In this document: positions 16,792 through 25,281 of the stretch, in pieces | Layout: each line of letters opens with the position of its first letter | Numbering within the stretch: position 1 is the stretch's first letter | Origin: Crocinitomix catalasitica ATCC 23190 | Lineage (GTDB): Bacteria > Bacteroidota > Bacteroidia > Flavobacteriales_D > Crocinitomicaceae | Direction: 5' to 3' | Length of the DNA: 64,000 nucleotides | NCBI RefSeq assembly: GCF_000621625.1 | Contig: NZ_JHXV01000005.1 | Span: 1-64,000 of the forward strand | Program-made: the position numbers and the translations under genes | Notes under the pieces: model-generated | Database searches by the model: none | The model's input: only the letters and a program-made list of their open reading frames with translations | What the model was told of the DNA's origin: nothing

Positions 16792-17613
16792 TTATTCGAA
16801 GAAGTTTGAGTTGGATATCAATTTTATAAGGATTGAAAAAAACATTACTATCATTGATGTGGTAATAATTGGTTTGCTTTGAAATAGGCTTTTTAATTTC
16901 TGTTTTTTATTGTTAGACTTGAAATATTGGGAATGAATTTGGTTATAATCTCTAGCAAATATTTGATTGATTAAATTGCTTTCGCTATTGTATACACTCA
17001 GCGCTATTGTAAAACGTTCTTTTATATAAGGTGATGATTTATCTAATACAGTATTGTTTAAAATTAATAAAGGCTCGTCAAAATAATTACTGTCCAATTT
17101 CGCGCATGCTCGGTAAAAATATTCGTTAAGAAATACATTAGACAGGTTATAATCTAACATACTTTTAAGTCCGTCTATTTCAGCTTCAATTCTATTTTTA
17201 AGCGTTTCTTTTATGGAATTAATGACTTCTTCTGTCATTACATTTCGATATACTAATATTTTGAGGATGCGCGTCCCCGAAGAATTGCCAAAAGACTTTA
17301 GGTCATTGCCCATTTCAGAATGAATCAGATCGACTATATGTTGATTGTCGAATCGTTTGTATTGTCCCGATTTATGCTTTAAAACAAAAGCATTAGGATT
17401 CAATACGACTCTTCTCAAGTTTTTAAAATTTGCTTCACACAAAACAGCATCATGAGTCAATTCGCTTAGGTTATTGGTCGAATAGTTTTTTCCATTTCGT
17501 AAGGAGGCTTGGTCTGTTTCTCCTGTCTCATATATATGCATATATTCTTGCTCTATGTCAAGTCGAAGTACATATCTATAGATTAAATATTCTATTTTTT
17601 CGAGGTTCTGCAT
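16792..17613 (-). CDS. Hypothetical C-tail-anchored protein
   Basis: A 273-residue protein without a signal peptide. The body is largely helical and soluble. A single hydrophobic segment near the C-terminus (PIITTSMIVMFFSILIKLIS, about 248-267) follows a basic stretch (NNKKQKLKSLFQSK), so it is probably tail-anchored with the body in the cytoplasm. No family was recognised. It is the first gene of a likely operon with the downstream 153-residue protein. Confidence 0.55.
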   Translation of the reverse strand: MQNLEKIEYLIYRYVLRLDIEQEYMHIYETGETDQASLRNGKNYSTNNLSELTHDAVLCEANFKNLRRVVLNPNAFVLKHKSGQYKRFDNQHIVDLIHSEMGNDLKSFGNSSGTRILKILVYRNVMTEEVINSIKETLKNRIEAEIDGLKSMLDYNLSNVFLNEYFYRACAKLDSNYFDEPLLILNNTVLDKSSPYIKERFTIALSVYNSESNLINQIFARDYNQIHSQYFKSNNKKQKLKSLFQSKPIITTSMIVMFFSILIKLISNSNFFE

Positions 17614-17763
17614 TGAATGTTCAATGATAACTTAAAAAATTAAGACTTTCGAATTATGGGATTAGTGTTTTTTACTATCTCAATTCGTATTGTTTCATTT
17701 ATAACTATTGTCAAACAACTTATTTTATACATTCACGTTGATATATATAGAGAATTTAGATCT

Positions 17764-18180
17764 ATGAGATTAATTTTATTCATTTTTACTTTTCTATACT
17801 GCTTTGGGTGTCAGACTGAGACCCAGGTGATGAAAATTGTTGATGAAGTTGAAGTGGCGAGACTGGAAACAATAGTCTTAGAGACATGTGAGTTTTCAAT
17901 TTCGGAGGAGCAATTAACAGCGAAAAAAGAACTATTTATTATTTTTCCGGAGGTATGTGATAGTAATATAATTAAGGTGCCAGTAGGAGGAACTGTTACA
18001 AATGCCCGACTTTATATTGATTCTACACTGACTGAGCCAATAGCTGGAACTTCATCTTTTTATATTTTGGATAAAGAAGGAGGTGCTATTGCGTTAAGTA
18101 ATAATATAAAAGGAAGATTTTTTCTTTGTTATGGTTCATGTCATTGGAGCACAGAAATGTGGATCAATATTGCTAATTGA
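17764..18180 (+). CDS. Small hypothetical lipoprotein
   Basis: A 138-residue protein. The ATG at 17764 gives a proper lipoprotein signal (MRLILFIFTFLYCFGC); the open frame extends 36 codons upstream, but that part does not look coding. After the lipidated Cys comes a beta-rich domain with four further Cys residues (one in LETCEF, one in EVCDSN and two in FLCYGSCHW) that may form disulfides. No family was recognised. The Cys-rich end suggests an oxidised, extracytoplasmic fold. Confidence 0.55.
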   Translation: MRLILFIFTFLYCFGCQTETQVMKIVDEVEVARLETIVLETCEFSISEEQLTAKKELFIIFPEVCDSNIIKVPVGGTVTNARLYIDSTLTEPIAGTSSFYILDKEGGAIALSNNIKGRFFLCYGSCHWSTEMWINIAN

Positions 18181-18197
18181 TTTGATTTTGGAGGTTA

Positions 18198-18221
18198 TAA
18201 TGATAGTTATAACTATCATTA
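18198..18221. promoter_or_regulatory. 24-bp perfect palindrome upstream of hipB
   Basis: The half-site TAATGATAGTTA is followed directly by its exact reverse complement. No T-run follows, so a terminator role for the lipoprotein gene is unlikely. It lies 60 bp before the hipB -7 element and is a candidate HipB or other repressor operator. Confidence 0.45.
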
Positions 18222-18280
18222 ATACTAATAATCACACTTTATGTGAGTAATTGCCTACATGTTATTTGCTATTTATTGTA

Positions 18281-18288
18281 TAGTTTTG
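18281..18288 (+). promoter_or_regulatory. -7 element of hipBA
   Basis: TAGTTTTG fits TAnnTTTG, 51 nt before the hipB ATG. Confidence 0.5.
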
Positions 18289-18303
18289 TAAATTTGAGTT
18301 GGT

Positions 18304-18357
18304 AAATACTAACATTAAGCACTAATAATTATACTAGTGATGGCAAATACTAACAAT
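18304..18357 (+). repeat. 13-bp near-identical direct repeat at the hipB start
   Basis: AAATACTAACATT (18304-18316) and AAATACTAACAAT (18345-18357) lie 41 bp apart, one in the leader and one in the first codons of hipB. A shorter ATACTAA occurs near 18222, just after the palindrome. They could be operator half-sites. Confidence 0.4.
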
Positions 18358-18687
18358 GAATGGCTTTCTATGTCTGATAAATCAATTGTCGAAAGTATAG
18401 GGAGCTATATAAAAGATCAGCGCTTACTTCAGAATAAAACGCAAGCAGCAATAGCAGAAGATGCAGGAATTAATCGTTGGACCATAAGTAAGGTTGAGAA
18501 TGGCGAGCCCATTTCATTGATGTCATTAATTCAAATTCTAAGAGCGCTTGATTTACTTGAAGTCCTGAATGTTTTTGAAACAAAAACACAATTAAGTCCA
18601 CTTGAATTGGCTAAATTAGAAAAGAAGAAAAGGCACCGTGCTAGTTCGGACAATAAGGGGAATGATAAAAACGAAAGCGAATGGTAG
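18340..18687 (+). CDS. hipB: HipB-like antitoxin, XRE-family HTH regulator
   Basis: This 115-residue protein is expected to neutralise the downstream kinase and repress the operon. Its HTH reads IGSYIKDQRLLQNKTQAAIAEDAGINRWTISKVENG with a following dimerisation helix. The tail (KKKRHRASSDNKGNDKNESEW) is hydrophilic and ends in Trp, as in E. coli HipB, where the unstructured C-terminus with Trp88 contacts HipA and directs Lon degradation. The ATG at 18340 is preferred to the adjacent GTG at 18337. It overlaps hipA by 7 bp. Confidence 0.82.
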   Translation: MANTNNEWLSMSDKSIVESIGSYIKDQRLLQNKTQAAIAEDAGINRWTISKVENGEPISLMSLIQILRALDLLEVLNVFETKTQLSPLELAKLEKKKRHRASSDNKGNDKNESEW

Positions 18688-19997
18688 AAGTGAAAACAGC
18701 TTTCGTCAAAATTTGGGGACAAACAATCGGTGCTGTAGCTTGGGATGAAAGTCGAGGTGTTGCGAGTTTTGAGTATGAACCAAAGTTCAAAGCTCAAGGT
18801 ATAGATTTGGCACCAATAAAAATGCCTATTCGTTCGAATCAAAACATATTTACATTCCCACAGTTAAGAGCTGATAAAAATAGTGAATTTGATACCTTTA
18901 AAGGATTGCCTGGTCTATTGGCAGATGTACTACCGGATAAATACGGAAATCAATTAATTAATATTTGGTTGGCTCAAAATGGACGTCCAATGAATAGTAT
19001 GAATCCTATTGAGCAATTGTGTTTTATTGGAACCAGAGGAATGGGAGCGTTAGAATTCGAACCGACACAATTAAAAGCTACGAAAAACACATTCCAAGTT
19101 GAAATTAAAAGTCTTGTAGATATTGCTCAACGAATGTTGAATAAAAGATCAGAATTCGAGACGAATCTTAAAAGGGATGAACAGCAAGCCGTATTAGAAA
19201 TTTTAAAAATTGGAACTTCAGCGGGTGGTGCTCGTCCAAAGGCAATTATTGCGTATAATAAAAGTACTGGCCAAGTTCGTTCAGGCCAAGCCAACACTCC
19301 AAAGGGATTTGAGCATTGGTTGATAAAACTAGATGGTGTCAGTGATGCTCAATTTGGAGAAAGTAAAGGTTATGGTCGTATAGAAATGGCCTATTACAAT
19401 ATGGCAATAGATTGTGGGATTGAGATGATGCCGTCAGAATTACTAGAAGAGAACGGTAGGGCTCATTTCATGACGAAACGATTCGATCGTGATAAGGGTG
19501 ATGTTAAGCACCACATTCAAACCTTTTGTGCAATGCAACATTTTGACTTTAACGAAGTGCGAAGCTTTAGTTATGAGCAGTTATTCCAAACTATGAGAAT
19601 ATTACGTTTACCTTATCCTGCAGCAGAACAAATGTATCGTAGAATGGTTTTTAACGTGATTGCAAGAAACTGTGATGATCACACCAAGAACTTTTCTTTT
19701 CGTTTAAAAGAAGGTGGTCAATGGGAGTTAGCACCGGCTTATGATATTTGCCATGCTTATCGTCCAGACAGTATATGGGTCAGTCAACATGCTTTAAGTA
19801 TTAATGGTAAACGAACAGGGATTGATAGAGCTGACTTACTTGCTTTTGCGAAAGCGATGAATATAAAAAAAGCAAATAATATAATTACTGAGATAAATAG
19901 TAAGGTTCAACAATGGGGTGAATATGCGAATGCAGTAAATGTTAATGAGCAACAACGTGATGCCATAAAGTCAACCTTGTTAGATTTAGATAAATGA
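18681..19997 (+). CDS. hipA: HipA-like serine/threonine kinase toxin
   Basis: A 438-residue full-length HipA-family kinase. In E. coli HipA phosphorylates glutamyl-tRNA synthetase and drives persistence; homologues have other aminoacyl-tRNA synthetase targets. The HipA N-domain is present (VKIWGQTIGAVAWDES ... LPGLLADVLPDKYG). The kinase core has GTSAGGARPK (178-187), KRFDR, the catalytic loop RNCDDHTKNFS (Asp332/Asp333) and the metal Asp355 in APAYDI, so it looks intact. It is coupled to hipB by overlapping codons. The target is unknown. Confidence 0.87.
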   Translation: MVEVKTAFVKIWGQTIGAVAWDESRGVASFEYEPKFKAQGIDLAPIKMPIRSNQNIFTFPQLRADKNSEFDTFKGLPGLLADVLPDKYGNQLINIWLAQNGRPMNSMNPIEQLCFIGTRGMGALEFEPTQLKATKNTFQVEIKSLVDIAQRMLNKRSEFETNLKRDEQQAVLEILKIGTSAGGARPKAIIAYNKSTGQVRSGQANTPKGFEHWLIKLDGVSDAQFGESKGYGRIEMAYYNMAIDCGIEMMPSELLEENGRAHFMTKRFDRDKGDVKHHIQTFCAMQHFDFNEVRSFSYEQLFQTMRILRLPYPAAEQMYRRMVFNVIARNCDDHTKNFSFRLKEGGQWELAPAYDICHAYRPDSIWVSQHALSINGKRTGIDRADLLAFAKAMNIKKANNIITEINSKVQQWGEYANAVNVNEQQRDAIKSTLLDLDK

Positions 19998-20037
19998 AAA
20001 TGGATATATTAAGCCCAAAATAAAGTTTCGTAAAAAA

Positions 20038-20493
20038 ATGAAAGCAACTATAAAATATGATGTATTCAATGAGTCGGATTTTGAAGCTTTATTCAAAATG
20101 GGGCGTGAGCTGTGGAAAGATTATCAAGAAACTTATTTGAAAAAGCAACTTGAAAGAGTTACAGGAGCGAATAATCAACGCATTTACATAGCTAAGAATT
20201 CAAAAGGTATAGCTGTAGGATTTGCAATTTTCACTATTCGTACTGATTATGTTGAAGGATCAGAAAAGGCTCCAACAGGTTATTTGGAAGGAATATATAT
20301 CGAACCTGATTTTCGTAATAACGGCATATCAAAAAGATTTTTAGAAATGGGAGAGCAATGGTTGAAATCAAATAATTGCATGCAATTAGGTTCTGATACT
20401 TGGCTTTCAAATACAAATGCTCGAGCTTTTCATAAGCAGTTTGGGTTCAAAGAGGAGATTGAATTGGTACATTTTTTAAAAGAATTAAATTAG
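20038..20493 (+). CDS. GNAT acetyltransferase, AAC(6')-I-like
   Basis: A 151-residue acetyl-CoA-dependent N-acetyltransferase. The acetyl-CoA loop region is GYLEGIYIEPDFRNNGISKRFLEMGEQW, and the C-terminal part GSDTWLSNTNARAFHKQFGFKEEIELVHFLKEL closely follows the layout of aminoglycoside 6'-N-acetyltransferases. Aminoglycoside activity cannot be concluded, since many chromosomal relatives act on other amines. It lies 40 bp after hipA and 1 bp before the esterase gene, so it may be co-transcribed with them. Confidence 0.82.
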   Translation: MKATIKYDVFNESDFEALFKMGRELWKDYQETYLKKQLERVTGANNQRIYIAKNSKGIAVGFAIFTIRTDYVEGSEKAPTGYLEGIYIEPDFRNNGISKRFLEMGEQWLKSNNCMQLGSDTWLSNTNARAFHKQFGFKEEIELVHFLKELN

Positions 20494-20494
20494 A

Positions 20495-21322
20495 ATGAGA
20501 TTTATATTAATCATCTTTACTTTAATAACAATCTATGCTTGTAGGAAAGATCCTGTTTTTATTAGAGAAGAACCAGTAATTGAGAAAGTAAAAGCTTATA
20601 ATATAATTTTAATTGCAGGCCAATCTAATAGTCATTATGGGAAACAAACGGACACTGTTGTACATACAACCTCTGACAATATCTTACAATTGGGTAGATT
20701 TAAAGAAGATGATTATCAATTGATCGACGCAACAGTTCAACTACAGCATCATTCTGCATCAGAAAATCGAATAGGTTTTGGTCTGTTTTTCGCGAAGGAA
20801 CTTCAGAACATCTTAACAGACACGAATCAAATTGTAATTATTCCATGCGGCGCAACGGGTAGTTGTTTTATAAAAAATGACTGGAATAAAGGAGATGGAT
20901 TATATCAAGATGCCATTGAGCGAGTAGAATTTATTATGTCTAATTTTCCTGATAGTAAATTAACAACAATACTATGGCATCAAGGTGAAACTGATGCTTA
21001 TTTTGTAAACGAAAATTATCAAGAAAATTTAGATAATTTTATTAAAGATATTAGAGCAGATCTAAACGCAGTCGATGTTCCGTTTATTTTAGGAGGAATG
21101 GTACCATATTGGGTGAGGGGAAACTCTTTTAGAGAGCAAATACAAAGTATAATTGCTACTTCTGTCTTTAGACATGAACATTGCGGATATGTTAATCCTG
21201 AAATTCCATTTATTATCGAAAAAGTAAACAAAGAGATTGATCCGATTCATTATGACGCAAAAGGACAAATTGAATTGGCAAAACGGTACTTTGAAGAATA
21301 TCAAAAGATAATAGAAGAATAG
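20495..21322 (+). CDS. SASA-type carbohydrate acetylesterase lipoprotein
   Basis: A 275-residue lipoprotein (signal MRFILIIFTLITIYAC). It has the SGNH/CE6-like signature IILIAGQSN with the nucleophilic Ser, GFGLFFAKEL, IPCGATGS, and the block TILWHQGETDA; the late DPIHYDAKGQIEL segment supplies the catalytic Asp-x-x-His. The family (sialate O-acetylesterase/CE6) removes acetyl groups from sugars. It probably acts at the outer membrane on host or algal glycans (inference). Confidence 0.82.
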   Translation: MRFILIIFTLITIYACRKDPVFIREEPVIEKVKAYNIILIAGQSNSHYGKQTDTVVHTTSDNILQLGRFKEDDYQLIDATVQLQHHSASENRIGFGLFFAKELQNILTDTNQIVIIPCGATGSCFIKNDWNKGDGLYQDAIERVEFIMSNFPDSKLTTILWHQGETDAYFVNENYQENLDNFIKDIRADLNAVDVPFILGGMVPYWVRGNSFREQIQSIIATSVFRHEHCGYVNPEIPFIIEKVNKEIDPIHYDAKGQIELAKRYFEEYQKIIEE

Positions 21323-21510
21323 TATGAAGTGATTTTCATTCTTTATTACACCCCATAAGAGAAGTTGTTTTTAAATAAGATTATTCTTTTAAAATAACTA
21401 TTCTTGTTCGTTAAGTTGTTAGGCGTTCATTTTGAATTGATTATATTGTTGCTGTTGTGAAATATATCATAAATATTTGCGTTATTCAAAACCACCTAGC
21501 TGATATTTCA
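21323..21510. other. Intergenic region before the broken membrane-protein gene
   Basis: No gene, clear terminator or exact TAnnTTTG element was found in these 188 bp. Confidence 0.4.
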
Positions 21511-22104
21511 ATGTTGAATAAAACAAGTTTACTAATATTTATTGCGTTCATTTTATTATTAAACGTTTTGATTTACTTAATAGCATATTATTCTATTTAA
21601 CCAACTGATTTAATATTTGCTGAATGTGCAAGAAATTCTGGAAGAACATCAGCCTTAATAAATCTAATTTTGCTTTTCATGATAGGTTACTATGGTTTAA
21701 AATCAATCTATAAATCCGAAGTAAAAAAGAATATCTTTCACATTTTGATAACATCATTTGCTGTAAATCATATCATCCATCTATTCTTTGTTTCTCAGTT
21801 TTTTAAAGATCAAGTCATGGAATTAAGTATCTTAGAAAACCTCCATGGATTTATTACTTTCATTTTTCTTATAGGATTGCCAATTCTACTTTTAGCATAC
21901 GATAAATTGAACAAGTTGATCTATAGTCTTATTATTTTAAATCTTATTAATGTTACCTATTTTATCAGTATTACATTTTATAGTCGAGTGAAACCTGCCG
22001 ATGATGCTTACCTTCATCAAGTGGGCATTTTAATTATGATTATTGCGGTTTTGTATATGTTATTTAGGGTGTTCAAAGAGAATCGTTCTGTAAACAATTC
22101 TTGA
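21511..22104 (+). pseudogene. Multi-pass membrane protein gene interrupted by an in-frame TAA
   Basis: An ATG at 21511 opens a frame encoding MLNKTSLLIFIAFILLLN and ending ...IAYYSI at a TAA (21598-21600). The same frame then continues without interruption as PTDLIFAECARNSGRTSALIN and on through four or five hydrophobic segments to the stop at 22104. Read through, it is a 197-codon membrane protein with an N-terminal TM helix. One base change would restore it. If the downstream part is expressed, it would need the TTG at 21670 or ATG at 21679. The family was not recognised. A sequencing error is possible. Confidence 0.65.
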
Positions 22105-22166
22105 AATTCAATTAAACCAATCTAGTTTATAACAGTCCAATAGTTGAATACATAAAACTAAAGGAC

Positions 22167-22763
22167 ATGAAAACCGGATTAAAAATTATTACACTTGCAA
22201 TTTTAATTGCGGGAAACTCATTCGAAGGAATAGCACAGCAGAAAAATAAATCAAAACAACCTGCGCAACACAAAGTGCAACAACATTCAAAACACAATAC
22301 ACAGCATAAAACGCATCACGTAGCGCGAAAAACAGTTGTTTATAAAACCCCGAAACGAAAAGTTGTAGCGGTTAGGAATATACCTGGGAATAAAGTAATG
22401 ATTCAACATAAAGGGGTTTCTGTTTATTATGACAATCACAAATTTTATAGACTGAATGGTGGTTCATACTTTCCTGTTCTACCAGGGGTTGGATTACGTG
22501 TTAATTCATTACCGATTGGTTATCGTACGGTGATTATAAATAATAGAAATTTCTACTCATATGATGGTGTTTATTATACACAAAATGATAATTACTATGA
22601 AGTTGTTCAACCAGAAATTGGGACTGTTGTATTTGAATTACCAGAAGGTACGGAGAAGGTAACTGTTGATGGTATGCAATTGTATGAATATAATGATGTT
22701 CTATATGAAAAAATACAGCAAAACGGTACAAGGGCTTATGAGATTGTAGGGGTCATAGAGTAA
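22167..22763 (+). CDS. DUF6515-like exported protein with His/Gln-rich linker
   Basis: A 198-residue protein with a signal peptide (ending EGIAQQ), then a basic His/Gln/Lys-rich linker (about 27-60: QHKVQQHSKHNTQHKTHHV). The C-terminal half has repeated short beta units of the type GVSVYYDNHKFYRLNGG, GYRTVIINNRNFYSYDGVYY and GTEKVTVDGMQLYEYNDVLYE, as in DUF6515 proteins (assignment from memory). The His-rich stretch could bind metal. Function is unknown. Confidence 0.6.
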   Translation: MKTGLKIITLAILIAGNSFEGIAQQKNKSKQPAQHKVQQHSKHNTQHKTHHVARKTVVYKTPKRKVVAVRNIPGNKVMIQHKGVSVYYDNHKFYRLNGGSYFPVLPGVGLRVNSLPIGYRTVIINNRNFYSYDGVYYTQNDNYYEVVQPEIGTVVFELPEGTEKVTVDGMQLYEYNDVLYEKIQQNGTRAYEIVGVIE

Positions 22764-22898
22764 GAAAATCTTGTGTTTATATTAGTGTATACTTGCAAAT
22801 TCAAATTTACAGGTATGCACTTTTTTAGTATTAAGAGGAACTAGATGTTTAATTCGCGCTACATAAAAGAACTAGAAAATACCGAAATCATTAAGTCT

Positions 22899-22906
22899 TA
22901 ATTTTG
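22899..22906 (+). promoter_or_regulatory. -7 element of the TIM-barrel lipoprotein gene
   Basis: TAATTTTG fits TAnnTTTG and lies 26 nt before the ATG. Confidence 0.6.
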
Positions 22907-22932
22907 TACATTTAAGAAATGTAAATTAAAAG

Positions 22933-23871
22933 ATGAAGCGTTTTTTTCAATTATTAGTCTTAATACTTATTATTGCTTGTAAAAAGGAAACAAGTGAAGA
23001 ATCGTTTCCAGCAAAGTCCAACACAAATTTAGAATACTTCGGTTTTACATTGATTGATGTGAGTTGGGATGATCCGTCGGACGAAGAAATTAAAACGAAC
23101 TATATTGATGAGGTGGCAGCGTTCACGAATATTGCTGATATTCTTGTTTACGATCCAATGGAGAATATTGTTGACCGTTTAAATGTATTTGAAGCAAATG
23201 GTGTACAGGCCTTTCTGCATTTAAATGAAATATTTTTCGAACTAAAAAGTGAAGGAGGAGAGAAGAGTGGATATATTTATGGACTAAGAGATGATTATCA
23301 AAGTCGATGGGATGACTTTATTTCAACGAATGATTTACTTGCCAATCAAAGTAAAATAAAATGCTTTTATATAGGGGAAGAACCTTCATGGAATGGGATT
23401 ACTGCGGAAGAATTTGAATTGGCTTGTGATTATGCCAAAGAAACAATCCCAGCTGTAAAAATCATGAATATTGAAGCTTATCCTGATGTCGATAATATAT
23501 TTACTCCAACAAGTGTGGATCTGGTTGGATTTGACCATTATTTCTTAAAAGACCCATCTATAAATATGGACTTTTTAAGTGAGTTCAATACCGTAAAATC
23601 AAAATTGAAGGCACATCAGAATATTATGTTGATAATGGATGCACATTGGATTGAAGAGATTCATGGAGTCTATGGAATCAATAAGCTAGATATGGCTGGG
23701 ATTGCTCGTGATTATTATGAGTTTGCAAATGGAGATATTTCTATTGTTGGTATTATCGGATATTTTTGGCCAAGCGGATTTGATTTATATAATTCTGTAG
23801 GTGCGCGTCATTTGCCAGCAGCTGTAATGGAAGAATATAAGAGCATTGGCAAAGCAATAACAGGGAAATAA
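22933..23871 (+). CDS. Putative TIM-barrel glycoside-hydrolase-like lipoprotein
   Basis: A 312-residue lipoprotein (signal MKRFFQLLVLILIIAC). The sequence alternates strands and helices like a (beta/alpha)8 barrel: FGFTLIDVSWDDP, ADILVYDP, VQAFLHLNE, IKCFYIGEEPSW, VKIMNIEAYPD, VDLVGFDHYFL, NIMLIMDAHW and IVGIIGYFWPSGFD. The Glu residues in FYIGEEPSW are candidate acid/base residues, but no second catalytic Glu is obvious, so activity is uncertain. Family not assigned. The Crp/Fnr gene follows after 19 bp. Confidence 0.6.
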   Translation: MKRFFQLLVLILIIACKKETSEESFPAKSNTNLEYFGFTLIDVSWDDPSDEEIKTNYIDEVAAFTNIADILVYDPMENIVDRLNVFEANGVQAFLHLNEIFFELKSEGGEKSGYIYGLRDDYQSRWDDFISTNDLLANQSKIKCFYIGEEPSWNGITAEEFELACDYAKETIPAVKIMNIEAYPDVDNIFTPTSVDLVGFDHYFLKDPSINMDFLSEFNTVKSKLKAHQNIMLIMDAHWIEEIHGVYGINKLDMAGIARDYYEFANGDISIVGIIGYFWPSGFDLYNSVGARHLPAAVMEEYKSIGKAITGK

Positions 23872-23890
23872 GAATTATATCACTTAAACT

Positions 23891-24463
23891 ATGACAGCGT
23901 TAGAAGAATATATCAATTCATTTTTTGGAATTATAGATCCAGATGAATTAGCTGTAATTGCTGATTTATTTAAAAAATCCTCGATTAGAAAAGGCGATTA
24001 TCTGGTTGAATCTGGTAAAATTTGTGGTCAGCTTAGTTTTGTCGAAACAGGGTTATTACGTATGTTCGAAATGACCAAGGACAAAGAAATCACACAATGG
24101 ATTTCTGCGCAAGGTTATTTTTCAGCGGATTTGTCGAGCTTTCTATTCGAAACACCTTCTCGTTTATCAATTCAGGCAATTGAAGATACTGAGGTTTATA
24201 GTATTTCAAAAAAGGATTACTTAATTATTGGCGAATTGGTTCCAAATTGGCATGCGTTGGAAAAAACTTTTATCCTGCGTTGTTTCATTATGTTAGAACA
24301 GCGCATTTGGACGCATTTATCAATGACTGCAGAGGAACGTTATCATGCTTTCTTTGAAAATAATAAAGCGCTATTTAACAAGGTTCCTCTACAATATATT
24401 GCGTCAATGTTGGGAATGACTCCAGAAACATTCAGTCGAATTAGAAAAAAGCAAGTTCAATAA
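23891..24463 (+). CDS. Crp/Fnr-family transcriptional regulator
   Basis: A 190-residue regulator. The N-terminal cyclic-nucleotide-binding-like domain contains IRKGDYLVESGKICGQLSFVETGLLRMF and SADLSSFLFETPSRLSIQAIEDTEVYSI. The C-terminal HTH reads VPLQYIASMLGMTPETFSRIRKK. There are no Fe-S cysteines, so it is not FNR proper, and the ligand is unknown. This short form is very common in Bacteroidota. The SRPBCC gene downstream may be its target or partner. Confidence 0.88.
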   Translation: MTALEEYINSFFGIIDPDELAVIADLFKKSSIRKGDYLVESGKICGQLSFVETGLLRMFEMTKDKEITQWISAQGYFSADLSSFLFETPSRLSIQAIEDTEVYSISKKDYLIIGELVPNWHALEKTFILRCFIMLEQRIWTHLSMTAEERYHAFFENNKALFNKVPLQYIASMLGMTPETFSRIRKKQVQ

Positions 24464-24538
24464 TCGTATTTCTTGATTTTTGTCAAGTGGCAGATAATAG
24501 TTCTTTATGACCTTTGTCGGATATAAAAAACTAAAATA

Positions 24539-24976
24539 ATGGCAAAAGAAATTAAAACGGAGATTATCATTGAAGCAAGTACTGAAAAAGTTTGGAAAAT
24601 TTTAACTGATTTTAAAAACTATCCAAACTGGAACCCTTTTATAAAATCAATTGTTGGTCCCTTAGAATTAGGTAAGAAAATTTCAGCACGTATTGAACCT
24701 CATGAAACAAATGGAATGAATTTCAAACCACGAATTACGAAAATAGAGAAGAATAAGGAGTTAAGTTGGCTGGGACATTTATTAATGCCAGGGTTATTTG
24801 ATGGGGAACATAAATTCCAATTAATTGATAATGGTAATGGCACTATAACATTTCTTCAAAGTGAAAAATTTCAAGGAATACTCGTTCCATTTTTTAATAA
24901 AATGATTGATTACAATACTAAAAAAGGATTTGATTTAATGAATATAAAATTAAAAGAAGTAGCGGAGGGCGAGTAA
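24539..24976 (+). CDS. SRPBCC (START-like) domain protein
   Basis: A 145-residue single-domain protein of the polyketide cyclase/Bet v 1-like fold, likely binding a hydrophobic ligand in the cytosol. Characteristic blocks are IIIEASTEKVWKILTDFKNYPNWNPFIKS and LLMPGLFDGEHKFQLIDNGNGTITFLQSEKFQGILVP. There is no signal peptide. It lies 75 bp after the Crp/Fnr gene. Confidence 0.82.
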   Translation: MAKEIKTEIIIEASTEKVWKILTDFKNYPNWNPFIKSIVGPLELGKKISARIEPHETNGMNFKPRITKIEKNKELSWLGHLLMPGLFDGEHKFQLIDNGNGTITFLQSEKFQGILVPFFNKMIDYNTKKGFDLMNIKLKEVAEGE

Positions 24977-25281
24977 TTGGCTATTTGGGAGATTGTTATA
25001 AGTTTGGAGAATTAAAAGTTTTATTATCCGATCAATCAAATAAAATACTGTTTTAGGTTGGTTATAATCCATTTGGGTTCCAATGTTAAATTTATAAAGT
25101 GGAGGGATGGTTTTCATCGTGGAATTGTGGAGCAGATAATTATTATATTTAGCTTCGATTTAATTGTCTAATACAGTAGACTATTATAGATAAATAACGC
25201 ATACTAGTAAGAAACGAGGATTTCGTTTTTTTTATTAAAGAGGTCGCGCTATTTGCATTTAAGCTATTAGCTGCATAAATA
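24977..25281. other. 305-bp intergenic region without a gene
   Basis: No credible ORF or exact TAnnTTTG element. A weak hairpin with T-run (AAACGA-GGATT-TCGTTT, 25212-25228) could terminate the SRPBCC transcript. Confidence 0.4.

Noticed and set aside
17656-17763. 36-codon upstream extension of the small lipoprotein
   Set aside because: It would bury the lipoprotein signal behind another hydrophobic stretch; the ATG at 17764 gives a normal lipobox.
18198-18221. Palindrome as terminator of the lipoprotein gene
   Set aside because: No T-run follows and the stem is AT-rich; an operator is more likely.
20038-20493. Aminoglycoside-resistance gene
   Set aside because: The fold resembles AAC(6')-I, but chromosomal GNATs of this type often act on other amines and there is no mobile context, so resistance is not claimed.
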